Shown in pieces: positions 34,779 through 44,649 of a DNA stretch of 64,000 nt (its first letter is position 1; every line of letters begins with the position of its first letter). The position numbers were made by a program, and so were the translations under genes. The notes below the pieces were generated by a model that was given only the letters and a program-made list of their open reading frames with translations, was not told the DNA's origin and made no database searches. The stretch lies in the NCBI GenBank assembly GCA_029931535.1, contig JAQPZY010001581.1, forward strand, positions 2,952,501 to 3,016,500, read 5' to 3'. The stretch comes from Margaritifera margaritifera (lineage: Eukaryota; Mollusca; Bivalvia; Unionida; Margaritiferidae).

Positions 34779-35412
34779 AAAGCCAATGGTTTTCCCTTAC
34801 ATTGTGGCACCTATTTTGGTGGATTTTAGACATGATAGCTAACACATCACTGTCAAGCTGGTTGCTGAAAAAGATACATCTTTTAAATTGTACATTTGCA
34901 CACAATCTGCATAATAGTCCAGAACAGAACCTATAAAACTTGCTTTTTGTTTTCCAATATTGTTTGAATGATGTGTATATTTCCATTAAGTTTTGTTGAC
35001 TACTTCTGACAGCTATTTTCATTTTTATTTTCATTTCACTTGGTTTCTGCTTAGCGGTGACTTGCAGGTCAAAATCTTTCCAGAATTGCCCAAAAAAGAA
35101 CAATTTATGTATTTCTTGATCATTTTCTTCACAAATAATCAATGCAATTGATTTATAGAAGAGTAATTGCCATATAAAATTATGTTGTTACAGTGTATAG
35201 TGAAAAAGGAAAAATGTTCAGAATGCCAGTGACCAAAGCTGTTTTGTTTATGTATGGAGGTGGGGAGATTACTTTGTTTTATTAAAAGGCGATAAAATTA
35301 TTCCTTTTTTGATGACATCCCAAATTTTCATAATGTTATACAACTTGTATAAAACGGAAAGAGTACAATAGCTGTAAAGCATACAGCATGTGAGGCACTT
35401 AGTATTATAGCA
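34779..35412. other. ATXN3 intron, no recognised element
   Basis: A minus-strand ORF of 136 codons (35142-34732) spans this stretch and reads 'MIICEENDQEIHKLFFFGQF' at its start. No domain is recognised. It may be a transposon relic or chance. Confidence 0.35.
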
Positions 35413-35708
35413 TTGTTTTGTTACTGCACAGACCGCGGATAAGAATTCTGATATTGTTACTGCACAGACCACGGATAAGAATTCTGATATTGTTACTGCA
35501 CAGACCGTGGATAAGAATTCTGATATTGTTACTGCACAGACCGTGGATAAGAATTCTGATATATTCACTGTTTTGTTACTGCACAGACCACAGATAAGAA
35601 TTCTGATATATTCATTGTGTTACTGCACAGACCACAGATAAGAATTCTGATATATTCATTGTATTACTGCACCGACCATGGAAAAGAATTCTGATATATT
35701 CATTGTGT
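35413..35708. repeat. Minisatellite switching from 36- to ~50-bp units
   Basis: The core 'TTACTGCACAGACC' followed by 'GATAAGAATTCTGATAT' occurs seven times. The first four steps are 36 bp; later units carry an extra 'ATTCATTGT'-type segment and are about 46-50 bp. The minus strand of the 36-bp part is open (12-residue repeats) but unlikely to be coding. Confidence 0.85.
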
Positions 35709-35719
35709 TCAATTATTTA

Positions 35720-36112
35720 TTTAATTAGTGATTGCAGGGAAGCGACTAATTTTTCTGCTATTGGAAGTGACAAGGACTGTGATGACTTAGTACAAGCCAT
35801 TGTACCCAGGGACAGTGAGGTTCTAGATAGCATAGCGTAGATTAGACTGTACCTTCAAGCTCAAAATGACTCACCTGATAATTCTTTATGAGCATTTGCG
35901 TGTCACTAAACAACATATAAAAAAAAAAAAATCTCAGACGACTATTGACAATTTCTTTCAGGCTGGTAGATGTACATGTATGTTGACACATATATGTGCA
36001 ACATCATCAACATGTACATCAACTTGGACATGAATTCAAACATTTATAAAAAAAAACCACAATGAATTTGGATATAACATTTCTTGATTATAATGTTATA
36101 AAAATCCCAATC
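35720..36112 (+). pseudogene. Pogo-like transposase C-terminus with 3' end (copy D)
   Basis: The + strand encodes 'GSDKDCDDLVQAI', then after a stop 'IRLYLQAQNDSPDN', then in a shifted frame 'QTTIDNFF' at about 35938-35961. This is the pogo/Tigger C-terminal tail with an intact PIP box. About 100 bp later '36065-36112' is the inverse of the 3' end of copy C at 23270. The N-terminus and DDE domain are absent. Confidence 0.72.
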
Positions 36113-36165
36113 CCCTATGAAACATTATAAACAATATATAAATATGGTCTATTAAAGAAGATAAA

Positions 36166-36250
36166 TTACACCAACATTCAGATCCTGCCTTGACCCATTG
36201 GTCATTGTGGTGTGTCTCTGGACATGACACTTAATCATGCCAATTGCAGA
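36166..36250 (+). mobile_element. SINE-like fragment
   Basis: 'GATCCTGCCTTGACCCATTG' followed by 'TCTGGACATGACACTTAATC' resembles the core of MIR/CORE-type SINEs (TGGxCAAGxCACTTAA). Short, with no promoter boxes. Confidence 0.35.
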
Positions 36251-36990
36251 AGTATTATATAAGCTTTCATGTGATGATGTGCAGTTAAACACCTATCAAC
36301 CAATCAATTTATCATTCATTCGACAGCATTTATGCTCGAGTGGAAAATTGCACAAATTCAGTGAGTTAAACAATTTGTGCCACCAAATGCCCAAATCACA
36401 CAAATGTAACAATGTGGAAATTTCCCCTTCAGTAGTATATGTCATGTGGTCATACTTAGTTATACTTTACAATTTATTAATACCATAGGTGTCCATCTCT
36501 CAGTTATAAACCATTTAAGGTATCAGATGGACCCAAAATGACATACGTGTACCTATCATCATATTATTGTTAATAATCATAGTCTTGATGGCACAGTTTT
36601 AATACACCGTATTGCCAGGTTTGATTTCTTGTTCCAGTGTGCATGGGTAAGTGGTTGCCAAATTCAGCATTGATGATCTTTTGGGGATTGTACAGTTTTT
36701 TCCACTTCAAAGACCATAAAATAAATCCTGGAGAGTTGGTAATTCCAGTTTGAGAACTTTGTTTACAATCCATGTACATTAAGTAAACAGTTTCAGAATA
36801 AGTTTACTTGGCAATTCTTGTCAAGGTTCCAGAGTTAAGGTCCAGGCTTAAGGATGATTATTCTCATTTTGCATGTAGCATCCCAGTATTTGTTGTGAGT
36901 AGAGAGCTGCATGAAAGTGCCATGCTAGGAATGGGTTAAACCATGACCTGTTTATTATACTTTGTTGATACACCCCATTTATTATTACAG
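36251..36990. other. ATXN3 intron, no firm feature
   Basis: Nothing firm. A possible degenerate tRNA-like head occurs near 36590-36650 ('TGGCACAGTTTTAATACACC'). Confidence 0.4.
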
Positions 36991-37227
36991 GTTACTCCAT
37001 ATTTGTGGTAAATGGGGAGCTGCCAGAATGTGAAGCAGATGAGCTGCTGAAGGTTATGCCAGCTGTGCAGCCGATCAAACCACATCTTATCACAGAGAAA
37101 GTTGCAGACAAGATGGAAGGAACAGAGGAAGGGGATGAGGATTACCAGTTAGCACTTGCTGAGAGTAAACACCTGGTTGAGAATGATGACAAGGCTCTTC
37201 GAAAAGCTCTACAGATGAGTTTGGAGG
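36991..37227 (+). CDS. ATXN3: Ataxin-3 exon: end of Josephin, UIM1 and UIM2
   Basis: The acceptor 'TTATTATTACAG' and donor 'GTAGGT' (37228) border 237 nt. It starts with 'YSIFVVNGELPECEADELL', the last Josephin strand and helix. An acidic linker follows, then UIM1 'DEDYQLALAESKHL' and UIM2 'DKALRKALQMSLE'. Both keep the acidic patch and the Ala-x-x-x-Ser core that binds ubiquitin. Without splicing at 37228 the frame would run on to 37463; that extension looks intronic. Confidence 0.95.
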
Positions 37228-37914
37228 GTAGGTTGTACCTTCAATCTTTTCCTGTTTTAAAATTAGGTTCTAATCTCTCTGAAAACAGAAGTGCAAGGCC
37301 ACAATTCTGCAAGAACTGGGAGTACATTATCAAGAGCACACCCTGTATTGCATTTAAGAGTATGAAAGCCCAGCACCAGGGATTGTGGTGTTCCTATAAG
37401 CAGAGACTCTCATTACTAAAGTTCTGTAGGTGGCACAGCTCTGCCTCACTTTCTGCCTCTTAAGATTTTTTTTTTTTTTCTTATGCTGAATAGCATACAA
37501 CTCAGTTTCAGAAGCATCCCATTCAGGACATAAAATCAGTGTTCACACAAACATTTCAAATAAAGAGTAGGGGCTCATTTTGTAACCCCTTGTGATAAAA
37601 AGGAAGAAAGTTGAGAGCAGAGGACAAGATTTGGATTTTCTGGGAACACTGACCAAATTTACTCAAAGCAAACCACGGATTTTCTTAAACTGCTTTCGAC
37701 AAATCATCTGTCCATAAAATCCTGTGAACTATAGATCCAAGTAGATAAAATAATCTAATTAAGTAGACCTCATGAGTCCATTGCAGAATGTAAACAGATA
37801 CACTGTGTTCCTTCAGATGTACACAATAATCACCTTTGAAATGGCACATGCAGCTTATGAGCTTCCCTTGATAATTAAACAAACAGAGTAGTGTGAACTA
37901 TGTACAATAATATT
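37228..37914. other. ATXN3 intron, no recognised element
   Basis: Contains a T-tract at 37469. Nothing else recognised before MITE copy 6. Confidence 0.5.
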
Positions 37915-37916
37915 TA

Positions 37917-38128
37917 CTGTCAATACTCAAATATAACCTGGGCCCAAATGCAAACAACATAGACCCTGATCTGCCATTGCATAATGTGCCAGCAGATCAG
38001 GGTCTATGTTGTTTGTTCTACTGATTAGTCCATACAAACTGCATAAACCCAGATCTGCCTGTGCATTATGGCAGATCTGGGTCTATGCAGTTTGCAGTTG
38101 GTATCGGCTTATATGTGAGTATATACGG
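37917..38128 (-). mobile_element. Two-hairpin MITE, copy 6 (B-A), 212 bp
   Basis: Ends CTGTCAATACTCA and TGAGTATATACGG, with TA outside both. Hairpin B then A. Hairpin A lost about 5 bp of its loop, which accounts for the shorter length. Confidence 0.85.
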
Positions 38129-38276
38129 TACTGTCTGCAAACCTCAGCTAACACTGTATCATTGTCAGAATGTATGTGCATTATAAATATATTTGCAAAA
38201 AGCAGAATTCATCTTGCTGTAGGATAAACTAATATGATTTTGAATGTTATGCATGAAATTGCTTTCATGGTTGAAT

Positions 38277-38525
38277 GATGTCAGTACATTAGAGGGACCA
38301 GACTTGCATTTGCATTTTGTATTGGATTTAAATAATGTCAGTACATTAGTGGGACCAGACTAGTATTTGCATTTTGTATTGGATTTAATCGCTGTTAATT
38401 CAGTACATTAGTGGGACCAGACTAGCATTTGTATTTTGTATTAGATTTAAATGATGTCAGTTCATTAGTGGGACCAGACTAGTAGTTATATTTTGCATTG
38501 GATTTAAATGCTGTTAATTCACTAT
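38277..38525. repeat. ~61-65-bp tandem repeat, four units
   Basis: The units share 'CATTAGTGGGACCAGACTAG' and 'ATTTTGTATTGGATTTAAAT', starting about 38277, 38333, 38395 and 38454. Confidence 0.85.
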
Positions 38526-38839
38526 ATTTTGTGAGCAAAAGTTTTCATGGATTTCACAGTTGTTACAAAACCATGAATGTAAAGACCCAACAAACATGAT
38601 TCCCTGTAGAAACAATAGGACTCCTTACTCAATCCACAAATTTAAGTACAAACAAAAAGTCATTTTTTGCAGAACCACAAAGTTAATAGGCTTAACCATA
38701 AATAAAAAAATTAAGTAGACATCACATACATTGCTGAATTAACTCATCTTTTTCCATTTGTTGGTGTATATACCGCCTGTTAAGCACTGTTACAAACTCT
38801 TGAATTGATTAATATTTTGTTTTCGATTCTCTCTTTTAA

Positions 38840-38888
38840 AGAGGGAGAGAGAGACAGGCAAGAAGGCACACACACACACACACACACA
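38840..38888. repeat. (GA)n and (CA)n microsatellite near exon
   Basis: A short GA run and an ~11-unit CA run end about 55 bp upstream of the ATXN3 acceptor at 38944. Length changes here could influence splicing. Confidence 0.8.
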
Positions 38889-38944
38889 GATGCTCACTGA
38901 GAAAGAAACAGTTAATCATGATATTTTTTTTCTTGGTATTATAG

Positions 38945-39292
38945 GGTATATAGAGGAATCCAGAGAAAGAATGGAAAGGAATGTATCAGATATAGATTTT
39001 CAATCTAATAAAGGACAAAGTGAGTTACAAGAATTTAAAACAAAGTTGGACACACAAGCATCCACAAGCACAGACCGCAGAACAGCAAGTTCTTCTGAAT
39101 CTAGTGATTCTGCCAGAGTGCCTGACCCAGATGAAGTTAGACAAAAAAGACTGGCATTTTTAAACAAATTTGATTCTAGTAATAGTGATTCTGCAAATAC
39201 AGCTACCCAAAGTAATATAGATTCATCTATGAAGGGAGATAACTCTGCAAAGAAAGGAGCCACAAGAAAAATTCCTACAAATGGAACAGAAG
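38945..39292 (+). CDS. ATXN3: Ataxin-3 exon: Ser-rich linker with VCP-binding-like motif
   Basis: The acceptor 'TTGGTATTATAG' and donor 'GTATTT' (39293) border 348 nt. It encodes a low-complexity Ser/Asp/Thr/Lys linker. 'PDEVRQKRLAFLNKF' aligns with the human VCP-binding region (LRKRREAYFEK), with two of the basic residues kept. In vertebrates the polyglutamine tract follows at once; here it is replaced by 'DSSNSDSANTATQS'. The exon corresponds to several human exons (about 8-10). Confidence 0.9.
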
Positions 39293-39608
39293 GTATTTAT
39301 TTACTCACTTTATAAGAAGAAGAGAAAGATGCAGTATTGTATGTTTTGGACTGTTTTAATTCTTTTCTTCAAAATTGTCAATGTTTTGAAGACAAATAGA
39401 ACTTTCAGTGTTTTGATTTGATTCCTTGCACAATCTGTGATTATGCCTTATTGTCCACTATCAGTCCTTTTTATGGATGATATTTTAGTGTCAGAGTTGT
39501 ATGTGTTCTTTTCTACTCTTCGCACTCTTATTAGAAATCTTTAAAATAATGATATCTGTTGAAACATGGAAACAAACACAAACTAATTATCAGGCCATTA
39601 ATATCAGC

Positions 39609-40760
39609 TTTTAGGTCTACTTATCATAAACCATATGAGCTTATGTGATGGCCATTCATCCAGTGTGTGTTAGCACAAGTTTGTTTTCATAACTCCTCTT
39701 AAACTACTGCAAGGATTGCCATGAAATTTTACACACATTCATCCCAAGGTCTAGTTGATCCTAAATAAAAATGGTACCCTCAGACTTGCAGAATCATGAA
39801 AATGTTGTCATCACTACTTCTGCTGAATGGATGGACATATTGACATGGGGTTTTAATGAACAGACTTGTTGTGATATCTAGTTGGTCCTAAATGAAAATA
39901 ATAAGACATCTAATTGAAAATCTTGTCACCACTCCCTGTGAACGAATGGTCATATCAAGATAGGTTTTCACTAGAAGGCTTCTTATGATGTCTCCTTGGT
40001 CCTAAATGAAAATTGTACCAATTTGACATCTAAGATGGCTGGCATCTTGAAAATGTTATCTCCACTCCTGAACTGATGGTCAAATTGACATGGGGTTTCA
40101 CTAGAAGATTTCTTGTGATGTTAAGTTTGTCCTAAATAAAAATAGTGCAGATTTAAGTTCCAGCATAGGCACCACCTTTAATATCTTACCACAACTCCTC
40201 CTGAATGGATGGCCATTTCAGCATGAGGTTTTCACTAAACGACTACTTATGATGTCTAGTTGGTCCTTCATGGTTTGCACAGGTTTTGAATAATCCATGA
40301 ATTTGATGTCTGGTCTTGCAAAATGTTTGAGTCTTTAAATTTGCATTGACAGCTCTTTAAAAGTCTGCGCATTTTGCTAATATTTTACTTATTAGCTCTA
40401 CTGGTCATAGACCACAAGAGCTTATGGAATGGTCTGTCATCTGTAATATGTAGTCTGTCATCCATCCATCTGTTAGCACAAGTTTATTATTAATGCTCCT
40501 CCTAAACTACTTGTAGGATTGCCATGAAACTTGACACACACTTTCAACCCGTGGTCTAGTAAATGAAAATGGTGCCGCTTGGATATCTAATATCGCCACC
40601 ACAGTGTCCATCTTAAAAATCCTATCATGAGTCCTAATGAATGGATGGTCATATCAACATGGGGTTTTCACTCAAAGACTTCTTACAATGTCTAGTTGGT
40701 CTTAAATGAAAACATGATCTGTTGTCCAGCATGACCAACATGGCAGCCATCTGGAAAATC
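39609..40760 (+). mobile_element. Tandem-array element, family 3, copy 3
   Basis: A leader at 39609, about five units, then a second leader at 40394 ('AGCTCTACTGGTCATAGACC') and more units. It is interrupted by a LINE fragment at 40766 and resumes at ~41600. Confidence 0.7.
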
Positions 40761-40765
40761 CTGTT

Positions 40766-41598
40766 ATAATAATAATAATAATATTGAGGAGTTAGTACAG
40801 CACTTAATCTTTAGAAGCTCTAAGCGCTTTACAATATTAGTAAGGACATATATACAAACAAGATTGCAAAAACAAACACTGTGAAATTACAAACAAAAAC
40901 ATGCTGAGAAAAAGGAAACATTGTTAAGTCTTAAGTCTGTTCTTGCAGTAGAAATAGGTGAGTTTTATGAGCACTCTTGAATGAAATCATAGTGTCATTA
41001 TGTCTAAATTCAAGAGGCAATTCATTCCAGGTAGCTGGGTCCTGGTACACAAAAAAACATTGTCTGTTGGACTTAGTTTTGATAGTTGGAATAATGAGAA
41101 TACAAGTGTCAGAAGAAGAGCACAAGTATCTAAAAGGGGTGTACACATGTGTGAGGTCAGATAGGTAATTTGGACTGGAGGCAGTCAATGAAATGTAGCA
41201 TAGAGAACAGATTTTGTGCTTGATTCTGGGGTGAATGGATTGTAAGTGGTTGGTACAGAACAGGGGAGGAGTGCTCGGTTCTTGGTACTCTTAGGATGAT
41301 CCAAGCAGCTGTGTTTTGAACTTTCTGAAGTTTCTGTAGTAGATATTAACACAAACCAGATAGGAGAGAATTACAATAGTCGTCTAGAAAGAATTAAGGA
41401 ACACACAGGTGTTTTAGTGGCATCAACAGAAAGAAAACTGAATGGAGCTGATGCGTCTCAGCTCCAGATATGCAGCATTGTATACGTTCATGACATGTTA
41501 TAAAGAGAGAGTACTGTCGAGAGTGACACCTAGTTTCATACTGATTGTGTGAATTTAACGTTGGTCTTGCTAATACATGTACTTATTGTTTGAGGTTA
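40766..41598 (-). pseudogene. L2/CR1-like LINE 3' fragment
   Basis: The minus-strand ORF 41188-40931 reads 'PNYLSDLTHVYTPFRYLCSS', then 'QDPATWNELPLEFRHNDTMI' and 'FKSAHKTHLF'. This is the very conserved tail of L2/CR1/Rex-type reverse transcriptases (APxLWNSLPxxIR...FKKxLKTHLF). Broken frames upstream to ~41590 give 'VQNTAAWIILRVPRTEHSSP'-like sequence. The minus-strand 3' end has 'TTGTAAAGCGCTTAGAGC' and finishes in (TTA)n at 40782-40766, as expected. It split a family 3 array. Confidence 0.85.
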
Positions 41599-41599
41599 T

Positions 41600-43135
41600 G
41601 CATAGGAAAGTCATATTGACATAGGGTTTTCACCAGAAGACTTCTTATGATCTCTAGATGGTCCTGAATGAAAATGGTGCTACTCACACATCCAAGATGG
41701 CTGCCACAGTGGCCATCTTGAGAATATTGTTATTTATATTCCTCCTGAATGGATGGTTGTATCTGCATGGGGTTTTGTCTAAAAGACTTTTTATGATGCC
41801 TAGTCAGTCCTAAATGAAAATGGTTCTGCTCAGACATCCATCATGCCTGCCAAAGTGATCATCTTGAAAATCTTGTTATCACTACTTCACCTGAATCAAT
41901 GGTTATATCAACATGGAGTTTTCACTGAAAGATTTCTTATGATGTCAGATCGGTCCTAAATAGAAATGGTGCCAATCTGACATCCAATATGGCCACCACA
42001 ATGGCCTTTTTGAAAATCTTGTTATGGCTACTTCTCCTAGATCACTGTCATATTGACATTGTGCTTTCACCAGAAGACTTATGATGATATCTAGTTGATT
42101 CTAAATGGAAATGGTGTGAATCTGACATCCAGTATGGCCACAATGGTAGCCATCTTGAAACTCTTGTTTTTGTTACTCCACCAGAATGGAAAGTCATATC
42201 CACATTGGATTTTCACCAAAAGACTTCTTGTAACGTCCTTTTGGTCCTAAACAAAAATGGTGCTGATCTGACATCTAATATGCCCACCATGGTGGCCATC
42301 TTCAAAATCATGTTATCTCCATTTTCCTTAAATGGAAAGTCATTTTGAAATGGGGTTTTCATCAGAAGAGTTCTTATGGGTGTCTAGTTTATCCTAAGTG
42401 AAAATAATGCAAACTGACCCTCAGTATGGCCATTATCTTGAAATTAGTTACCTTACAAATGTATGGCTGTATCTACATGGAGTTTTCACCAGTAGACTTC
42501 TTATGATACCTAGTTGATCCTAAACAAAAATGGTGCCAATCATACATCCTGTATGGCTGCCAAAATGACTGTCTTGAACATCTTGCTGTCACTACTCCCC
42601 CCAAATGGATGGTCATATTAACATGAGGTTTTCAGCAAGAGACTTTTAATGATGTCTGCTTGGTCCAGAATGCCAGAATGAAAATGGTACCAATCTGACA
42701 TCCAATGTATCCACCAGAGCAGCTAATTTGAAAATCTTGTTATCGCTGAAGAATATTACAGATGGTTTCAAAACTAAGCAGTTAAATGGAAGAAATTGTC
42801 TTACATGTATCTTCAATTCCATGTGCTTTCACCAGAAGACTTCTTATGATGTCTAGTTGGTCCTAAATGGAAATGGTGCAAATCTGATATCCAATATGAC
42901 CACAATGGCAGCCATCTTGAAAATCTTGTTTTTGTTACTCCTCAAAAATGGAAAGTCATATCAACATGGGATTTTCACCAGAAGACTCTTATCTCTACTC
43001 CATTTGCATGTATTGATATAGGATTTTTCACTTAAACACTTTTTGCAATATTTAATTGGTTCTGAATGAAAATGGTGCAGATCTGACCACCAACAAATCC
43101 ACTTTCATGAAGCAGTTTTGAAAACAAGACCCAGT
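41600..43135 (+). mobile_element. Tandem-array element, family 3, copy 3 continued
   Basis: About ten units resume mid-unit after the LINE. A tail-like 'TCGCTGAAGAATATTACAGA' occurs at 42740, then more units and the final unit variant ending 'AGATCTGACCACCAACA' near 43096. Confidence 0.7.
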
Positions 43136-43340
43136 TGACCTTGGGGTCAAGTCAGAGGTCATTGCTTGCACTTTTGTACTTCATTGATCTTATGAATGCA
43201 GTGACTTGTACATATACAAGTGACTTTTGACCAGTCTTTATATTTAGTTGCATGCCAATTAAGAAGTTGATAGTCAGCACTCTGATATTGATTTTAAGGT
43301 CAAAGGTCTTGATCTATGCTTTTAGCTTTACAGGTTTGTG

Positions 43341-43420
43341 AGCATGATAACACCAACAAGTGTGAATGGATTTTTATCAAAGCATGATAACACCAACAAG
43401 TGTGAATGGATTTTTATCAA
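43341..43420 (+). repeat. Perfect 40-bp tandem duplication
   Basis: 'AGCATGATAACACCAACAAG' plus 20 more bases occurs twice without mismatch, so it is a recent duplication. Confidence 0.95.
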
Positions 43421-43939
43421 ATCCAGTTTGGGGATATATCTGAAGAATACCACAAATGATACCACTTCAATAACATCTTATTTTTTTTACTTCCCAAAAA
43501 TGTTAATTATGTATTTAACCAAACTTAACATGTCATTATATCTTGACACTGTCAGAGACCATTTCAGTGATCTTCTGTCGATAATATCAGATTCAAGGTC
43601 AAAAGTCCACGACAAAGAATTTCATACTGTACTTACATAGATCTTGTGAACTCAAATTCAAATGTAAGTAAATATTTTTGTTACCAAATTTGGAATCTTG
43701 AAATTAAAAAGAATGAAAGGACAGAAGAAATGGATTTATCTTCAATTGCCAGAAATTCTTCTTCACCAATAGAGCATCAGTTTCTTTGAGGGACTATTGT
43801 TTTCAGCTATCTAACCCTGCAGGAATTAGTCCAGAATATAATACAGTGTACATGTACTGCTTGTTTGTCTAAATTAGTCTCTCTGAATATCTCATTTAGC
43901 ATTGATTGAAATGTCACTTTAACCTGTTCTGTTTTTCAG

Positions 43940-44001
43940 ACAATTTGACAGAAGAAGAGATGCTAAAGGAGGCCATAGCTATGTCAATGCAGAATGAATG
44001 A
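43940..44001 (+). CDS. ATXN3: Ataxin-3 last coding exon: UIM3 and stop
   Basis: The acceptor 'TTCTGTTTTTCAG' ends at 43939. It encodes 'DNLTEEEMLKEAIAMSMQNE', a third UIM, followed at once by TGA (43999-44001). The protein therefore ends directly after UIM3, as in the three-UIM isoform of vertebrates but shorter. Confidence 0.93.
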
Positions 44002-44648
44002 ATTCCAACCCATACTTTATCATACAGAAATTTACCTTTCTAATCTTTACATGCAGTTGTGAGATTCACACTAATTTCTCAAAAATAGTGCAAAAAAATT
44101 AACAAAGCACTAAAATCCCACATAATTTCAAGCCTTGCCTTTCTTTCTTCACAAAATCCCTCCTATGTTCCGAAAATTCTCACCTTTTTTCAAATAGAGG
44201 GGATGAATCCACACACAGACACAATTTTCAGTTGTAGAATAGGCCATCTATTTATTTATCTCTACTGGCATACCAAATCCATGCAAATACCTAGACCTGT
44301 TGACAAAGTACATAGCAAATAAAGAATAACTATTTGGGGCATTTTGCACATGATTTGTTTCATCTGCACATGCACAGAGGGTTAAAAAATTGGGATTTAC
44401 ATTTTTTCTTCTTCTTTTGTCCAAGTTTTTCTGATTGATTTCAAGATCTGTGAGGTACATGAGAAAACCATGACATTTTAATTCGACAAGTTTTGAATTC
44501 TATCCTACCATGTCGGAGTCTTATTTAGACTTTCTTGCTGATTAAAAATAGTAACAATTTTATGTCCCATATGTGATACATAAACTGAATTTACTGAAAA
44601 TTTAAAATCTCAAAACTTATTCATTACAGTTTACACACTTTTTGCTTT
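44002..44648 (+). other. ATXN3: ATXN3 3' untranslated region (probable)
   Basis: Sequence after the stop codon. An AATAAA lies at 44319-44324, the first clear polyadenylation hexamer. The exact cleavage site is not visible. Confidence 0.5.
44319..44324 (+). promoter_or_regulatory. ATXN3: Candidate poly(A) signal of ATXN3
   Basis: AATAAA within 'AGCAAATAAAGAATAAC', about 320 bp after the stop codon. Confidence 0.5.
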
Positions 44649-44649
44649 T

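Larger units (their letters stand above)
4021..44001 (+). other. ATXN3: ATXN3 gene span (exon 2 to stop codon)
   Basis: Six exons with good AG/GT borders join in one frame (165+137+155+237+348+62 = 1104 nt, 367 codons plus stop). Ataxin-3 is a cysteine protease that removes or trims ubiquitin chains and works with VCP/p97 in protein quality control in nucleus and cytosol. The exons encode the Josephin domain with Q and C in the first exon seen, H in 'REHW' and N in 'WFNLNSL', then three UIMs. The first coding exon (about 8 residues in animal orthologues, ending in phase 0) is not recognisable in bases 1-4020, so it is diverged or lies upstream. Introns fill about 39 kb and hold nearly all the mobile elements listed here. 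Confidence 0.95.

Noticed and set aside
37228..37463. Extension of the ATXN3 exon past 37227
   Set aside because: A good GT donor occurs exactly where the phase fits the next exon, and the extension has no UIM-like or linker character.
43338..43640. 100-codon + ORF
   Set aside because: Begins in the 40-bp duplication and continues through array-like non-coding sequence without motif.
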